Shown here piece after piece: positions 13,992 to 16,341 of a stretch of 16,341 nucleotides of DNA. Source of the DNA: Phycisphaerae bacterium (GTDB lineage Bacteria; Planctomycetota; Phycisphaerae; Phycisphaerales; SM1A02); NCBI GenBank assembly GCA_002718515.1, contig PBEX01000014.1, forward strand, positions 71,519 through 87,859, given 5' to 3'. Each line of letters begins with the position of its first letter. Positions within the stretch are counted from its first letter, which is position 1. The notes beneath the pieces are model-generated. The model made no database searches and was not told where the DNA came from. It saw only the letters and a list, made by a program, of their open reading frames with translations. Made by a program: the position numbers and the translations under genes.

Positions 13992-13994
13992 TCA

Positions 13995-14007
13995 CAGAGT
14001 GTACCAT
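13995..14007. promoter_or_regulatory. Half-palindromic promoter candidate (ABC transporter / UbiD-family gene)
   Basis: CAGAGTGTACC (13995-14005) keeps the TACC half of RGTA-N3-TACC but not the left half. Minus-strand TACACT (14003-13998) gives +1 at 13991, exactly the A of the ATPase ATG. On the plus strand a shifted TACCAT (14002-14007) gives +1 at 14014, exactly the A of the UbiD-family ATG. No clear -35 boxes; TTTAAA at 16 bp on the minus side is weak. Confidence 0.5.
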
Positions 14008-14013
14008 TCCTAC

Positions 14014-15849
14014 ATGACTTTTAAATGCTTGCAAAGTTTTCTTGACCATCTTGATTCAATTGGTGAACTCAAACGAATTAGTGAACCCGTTTCGCCGCTT
14101 CTTGAGATTACTGGATTTACGCAAGAAGAAGCCGTTAAATCTTCGCCAACGCTGAGTTCAGATGCAGCAATTTTTGACAGCGGCAGAGAAGGCATTGGTG
14201 GGCAAGCTCTGCTCTTCGAAAATGTTGAAGGCTGTGATTTCCCACTTGCAATTAATGTGTTTGGGTCGTATTTCAGGATGGAGCAAGCACTTGGTCAACG
14301 AGGTTTTAGTGAGATTGCAGATGAGATTGGTGAGCTTACAAAGCCAGTTCCACCATCAGGTATTCGGGAGATGCTATCAATGGCAAAAAAGTTTTCGCCG
14401 CTCATTAAACTAAAACCTAAACGCAAAAGGGGCCGTGGGTCTTGTCAGCAAAATATTAAGCGTACAGCAAATGGTGAAGTGGACTTAAGGCGATTACCAC
14501 TGATTAAATGTTGGCCGCTTGATGGTAATCCAGAGGCTGTTGGCTACAACATTACAAAAGAAGAATCTGGGACAGCAGTTGGTGAAGGTCGCTATATCAC
14601 TTTTGCAGGCATGCATACGATTCATGCAGATGATCGCTTCAATGACAAACCGCCATCCCATAACATCGGAATGTATCGGGCTCAACTCATCGATGATACA
14701 CATCTTGCGATGCATTGGCATATCCACCATGATGGTGCAGCCCACTGGCGCTCATGGAAAGAAATTGGCGAGCCAATGCCAATAGCAATTTGTTTCGGAG
14801 GCGAAACTGTTCTGCCTTACGCTGCGACTTCGCCACTTCCTCCCGGAATTAGCGAGTTGCTTATGGCAGGCTACTTACAGAAGAAAGGCATCGATCTTGT
14901 CAAAGGTGTGACGGTGCCTTTGTGGGTGCCTGCAAATAGCGAGTTTGTTATAGAAGGATTTGTCAGCACACAGTGCGGAAACATTGGCTGGGAGCCGGGC
15001 GATGAGCCGCTTGGGGAGGGTGCTGTATTTGAAGGGCCATTTGGTGACCATACGGGTTACTATTCAATGCCAGATCGATATCCAATTGTCGATGTGACAG
15101 CAGTGACACATCGAAACAATGCTGTATTCCCCGCAACTGTTGTTGGACCACCGCCACAAGAAGATTATTATCTCGGCAAAGCAACGGAGCGCATTATGCT
15201 TCCGTTATTGAAAGTGATTGTTCCAGACATTATTGATTATCACTTGCCACAATTTGGTGCGTTTCATAACTGCGCATTTATTAAGATTAAACCAGAGTAT
15301 GAGGAGCACGCTCGCAAAGTTATGCATGCTATTTGGGGTGCGGGGCAAATGGCGTGGACAAAACTTATTGTTGTTGTCGGCGAAGAGGTCGATGTGCATG
15401 ATGAACACGCGGTACTTCAGGCTGTTTCAGGCATCGACATCGCTAATGACATTGAACTGACACGCGGTCCGCTTGATATTCTTGACCACGCTGCTTCTAA
15501 ACTTGGTGCTGGCGGCAAGATGGGTATTGATGCCACTCGCTCGGCGCCTAACATTGACGGCATCGCCATTATTGGTGTGAACAAACAAAATGGGGGGGAT
15601 GGTGCAGCAGCGATTGAGCAATACAACGAAACTGCAAGCATCGTTATTACAGTAGATGACTCAATTGACTGTAGCGATATGAGTGAAGTCTTTTTCCACT
15701 TCTGTGCCTCCTTTGATCCATCACGCGACGTACACCACCATGATGGCTATATTGGATTGGATGGTACGTCGAAAATGGAAGGTGATGAACGAAACGGCAG
15801 GGCTGTAAGACCCTGGCCACCGTTTTTAGGGCTCAACCTGAGCAAGTGA
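14014..15849 (+). CDS. UbiD-family decarboxylase, probable menaquinone biosynthesis type
   Basis: Prenylated-FMN-dependent decarboxylase, 611 residues. It is longer than E. coli UbiD (about 497) and close to the ~600-residue group assigned to menaquinone biosynthesis by the futalosine route. Visible family blocks: FENVEG and FPLAINVFGS (N-terminal), the cofactor-binding segment NIGMYRAQ with Arg222, MHWHIHHDGAAHW, PPGISELLMAGYLQKKGI, and the catalytic EGPFGDHTGYYS (Glu340, Asp345). The Glu-Arg-acid triad of the family is therefore present, with Asp as the last acid, as I recall for E. coli UbiD. QFGAFHNCAFIKIK and the WTKLIVVVGEEVDVHD block follow. ATG 14014 coincides with the predicted +1. 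An in-frame ATG at 13975 lies inside the ATPase gene and is unlikely. The 3' end overlaps mltA by 24 bp. The precise substrate is inferred. Confidence 0.93.
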   Translation: MTFKCLQSFLDHLDSIGELKRISEPVSPLLEITGFTQEEAVKSSPTLSSDAAIFDSGREGIGGQALLFENVEGCDFPLAINVFGSYFRMEQALGQRGFSEIADEIGELTKPVPPSGIREMLSMAKKFSPLIKLKPKRKRGRGSCQQNIKRTANGEVDLRRLPLIKCWPLDGNPEAVGYNITKEESGTAVGEGRYITFAGMHTIHADDRFNDKPPSHNIGMYRAQLIDDTHLAMHWHIHHDGAAHWRSWKEIGEPMPIAICFGGETVLPYAATSPLPPGISELLMAGYLQKKGIDLVKGVTVPLWVPANSEFVIEGFVSTQCGNIGWEPGDEPLGEGAVFEGPFGDHTGYYSMPDRYPIVDVTAVTHRNNAVFPATVVGPPPQEDYYLGKATERIMLPLLKVIVPDIIDYHLPQFGAFHNCAFIKIKPEYEEHARKVMHAIWGAGQMAWTKLIVVVGEEVDVHDEHAVLQAVSGIDIANDIELTRGPLDILDHAASKLGAGGKMGIDATRSAPNIDGIAIIGVNKQNGGDGAAAIEQYNETASIVITVDDSIDCSDMSEVFFHFCASFDPSRDVHHHDGYIGLDGTSKMEGDERNGRAVRPWPPFLGLNLSK

Positions 15850-16341
15850 ATCTGGCTTTAGAAACAAGTAATAGAGTTTGCCTTCAGAATATTGTTTTCC
15901 AGCTTTGATCCCTGCAGTGGCGCCAATGCCCATGAACAAGTCGCAACGACCCGGTGCACGGATAGCTCCGCCCGTATCTTGATCAACCATAAACTGCACA
16001 AACGATCTTTTCTCTCCAGTTAAGTTGTAAACTGATGTGTCAACAAGCACAACGCCACCCCTTGGAAAAATGCTTTTATCAGTTGCCACACTCCTGCGAG
16101 CAGTCACTGGAACGCCAAGTGAGCCAGCTGGCCAGTTTGCTCCGTCGTACTCTTGGAAAAACACATAGGACTCGTTCTTATTGATGAGCTCAGAAATCTG
16201 CTTAGGATTTTTGTCGTAAAGTTTTCGAATTTCACGCAAACTCAGTTTCTCAGGTGAAACAAGGTTCGCTTCAAGCACTGATTCACCGAGTCCTTTGTAT
16301 GGCCTATCTGTCTTGCCGGCGTACCCAATATATTTAATGTC
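15826..16341 (-). CDS. mltA: Membrane-bound lytic murein transglycosylase A, C-terminal part
   Basis: The 171 C-terminal residues of an MltA-type lytic transglycosylase; the N-terminus, with any lipoprotein signal, lies beyond the right edge. MltA cleaves peptidoglycan glycan strands with formation of 1,6-anhydromuramic acid at the outer membrane. Recognised blocks: IGYAGKTDRPYKGLGE, NESYVFFQEYDG, GSLGVPVTARRSVATD, FPRGGVVLVDT and the 3D-domain motif QDTGGAIRAPGRCDLFMGIG, which carries the conserved aspartates (including the catalytic one) and is followed by AGIKAGKQYSEGKLYYLFLKP. The frame is open up to base 16341. Its presence implies a peptidoglycan cell wall, which fits current knowledge of planctomycetes. 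It overlaps the convergent UbiD-family gene by 24 bp. Confidence 0.93.
   Translation of the reverse strand, partial: DIKYIGYAGKTDRPYKGLGESVLEANLVSPEKLSLREIRKLYDKNPKQISELINKNESYVFFQEYDGANWPAGSLGVPVTARRSVATDKSIFPRGGVVLVDTSVYNLTGEKRSFVQFMVDQDTGGAIRAPGRCDLFMGIGATAGIKAGKQYSEGKLYYLFLKPDSLAQVEP

Overview
The window (16,341 bp, roughly mid-40s % G+C by eye) is a gene-dense stretch of chromosomal housekeeping DNA from a Gram-negative bacterium, most likely a planctomycete of the Phycisphaerae type. The pointers are a lipid A gene (lpxB) together with mltA and lspA, a DksA-like protein with a very long lysine-rich N-terminal tail and a degenerate zinc finger, a ~610-residue menaquinone-type UbiD decarboxylase, and an ABC-2 transporter of the kind seen in that group. 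This is an inference from family style, not a phylogeny. No transposase, phage gene, CRISPR array, rRNA or secretion locus is visible.

Layout from left to right: a truncated Na+/dicarboxylate-type (SDF) symporter (-); a degenerate asparagine-synthetase-like protein (+); aspS (-); lpxB (+); a Na+:alanine/glycine symporter with a large insert (-); a YkgJ-type cysteine-cluster protein (+); tRNA-Pro(GGG) and tRNA-Ser(GGA) (-); truB (+); lspA, the lysine-tailed DksA-like protein and accA (-); proC (+); an ABC-2 permease and its ATPase (-); a UbiD-family decarboxylase (+); and the C-terminal half of mltA (-). Orientation flips at almost every gene. Nearly every convergent junction overlaps or abuts (41, 4, 23 and 24 bp overlaps, and one 6 bp gap), so there is almost no room for classical intergenic terminators.

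The most striking signal is at the divergent junctions. Four of the six carry an 11-bp palindrome with the pattern RGTA-N3-TACC, and a fifth carries a half-degenerate copy. On each strand the palindrome contains a -10-like TAnnnT hexamer. Counting 7 bases on from the hexamer puts the predicted +1 at, or within 1 nt of, the ATG of eight protein genes, and 5 nt upstream of the tRNA-Ser 5' end. The simplest reading is a set of symmetric bidirectional promoters that make leaderless mRNAs both ways. In contrast, the DksA-like gene has a textbook TTGACG-N17-TAAAAT promoter, a leader and a Shine-Dalgarno sequence. The second notable item is the asparagine-synthetase-like protein: it keeps the fold signatures at both ends but has Ser in place of the catalytic Cys2 and lacks the ATP-binding SGGxDS loop, so it looks like a pseudoenzyme.

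Functionally the genes are mostly unlinked housekeeping: tRNA charging and modification (aspS, truB, two tRNAs), envelope biogenesis (lpxB, lspA, mltA), fatty acid synthesis (accA), proline synthesis (proC), amino acid transport and probably menaquinone synthesis (UbiD family). Co-transcribed pairs are ATPase-permease (4-bp ATGA overlap), DksA-like-lspA (TAATG overlap) and tRNA-Ser-tRNA-Pro.
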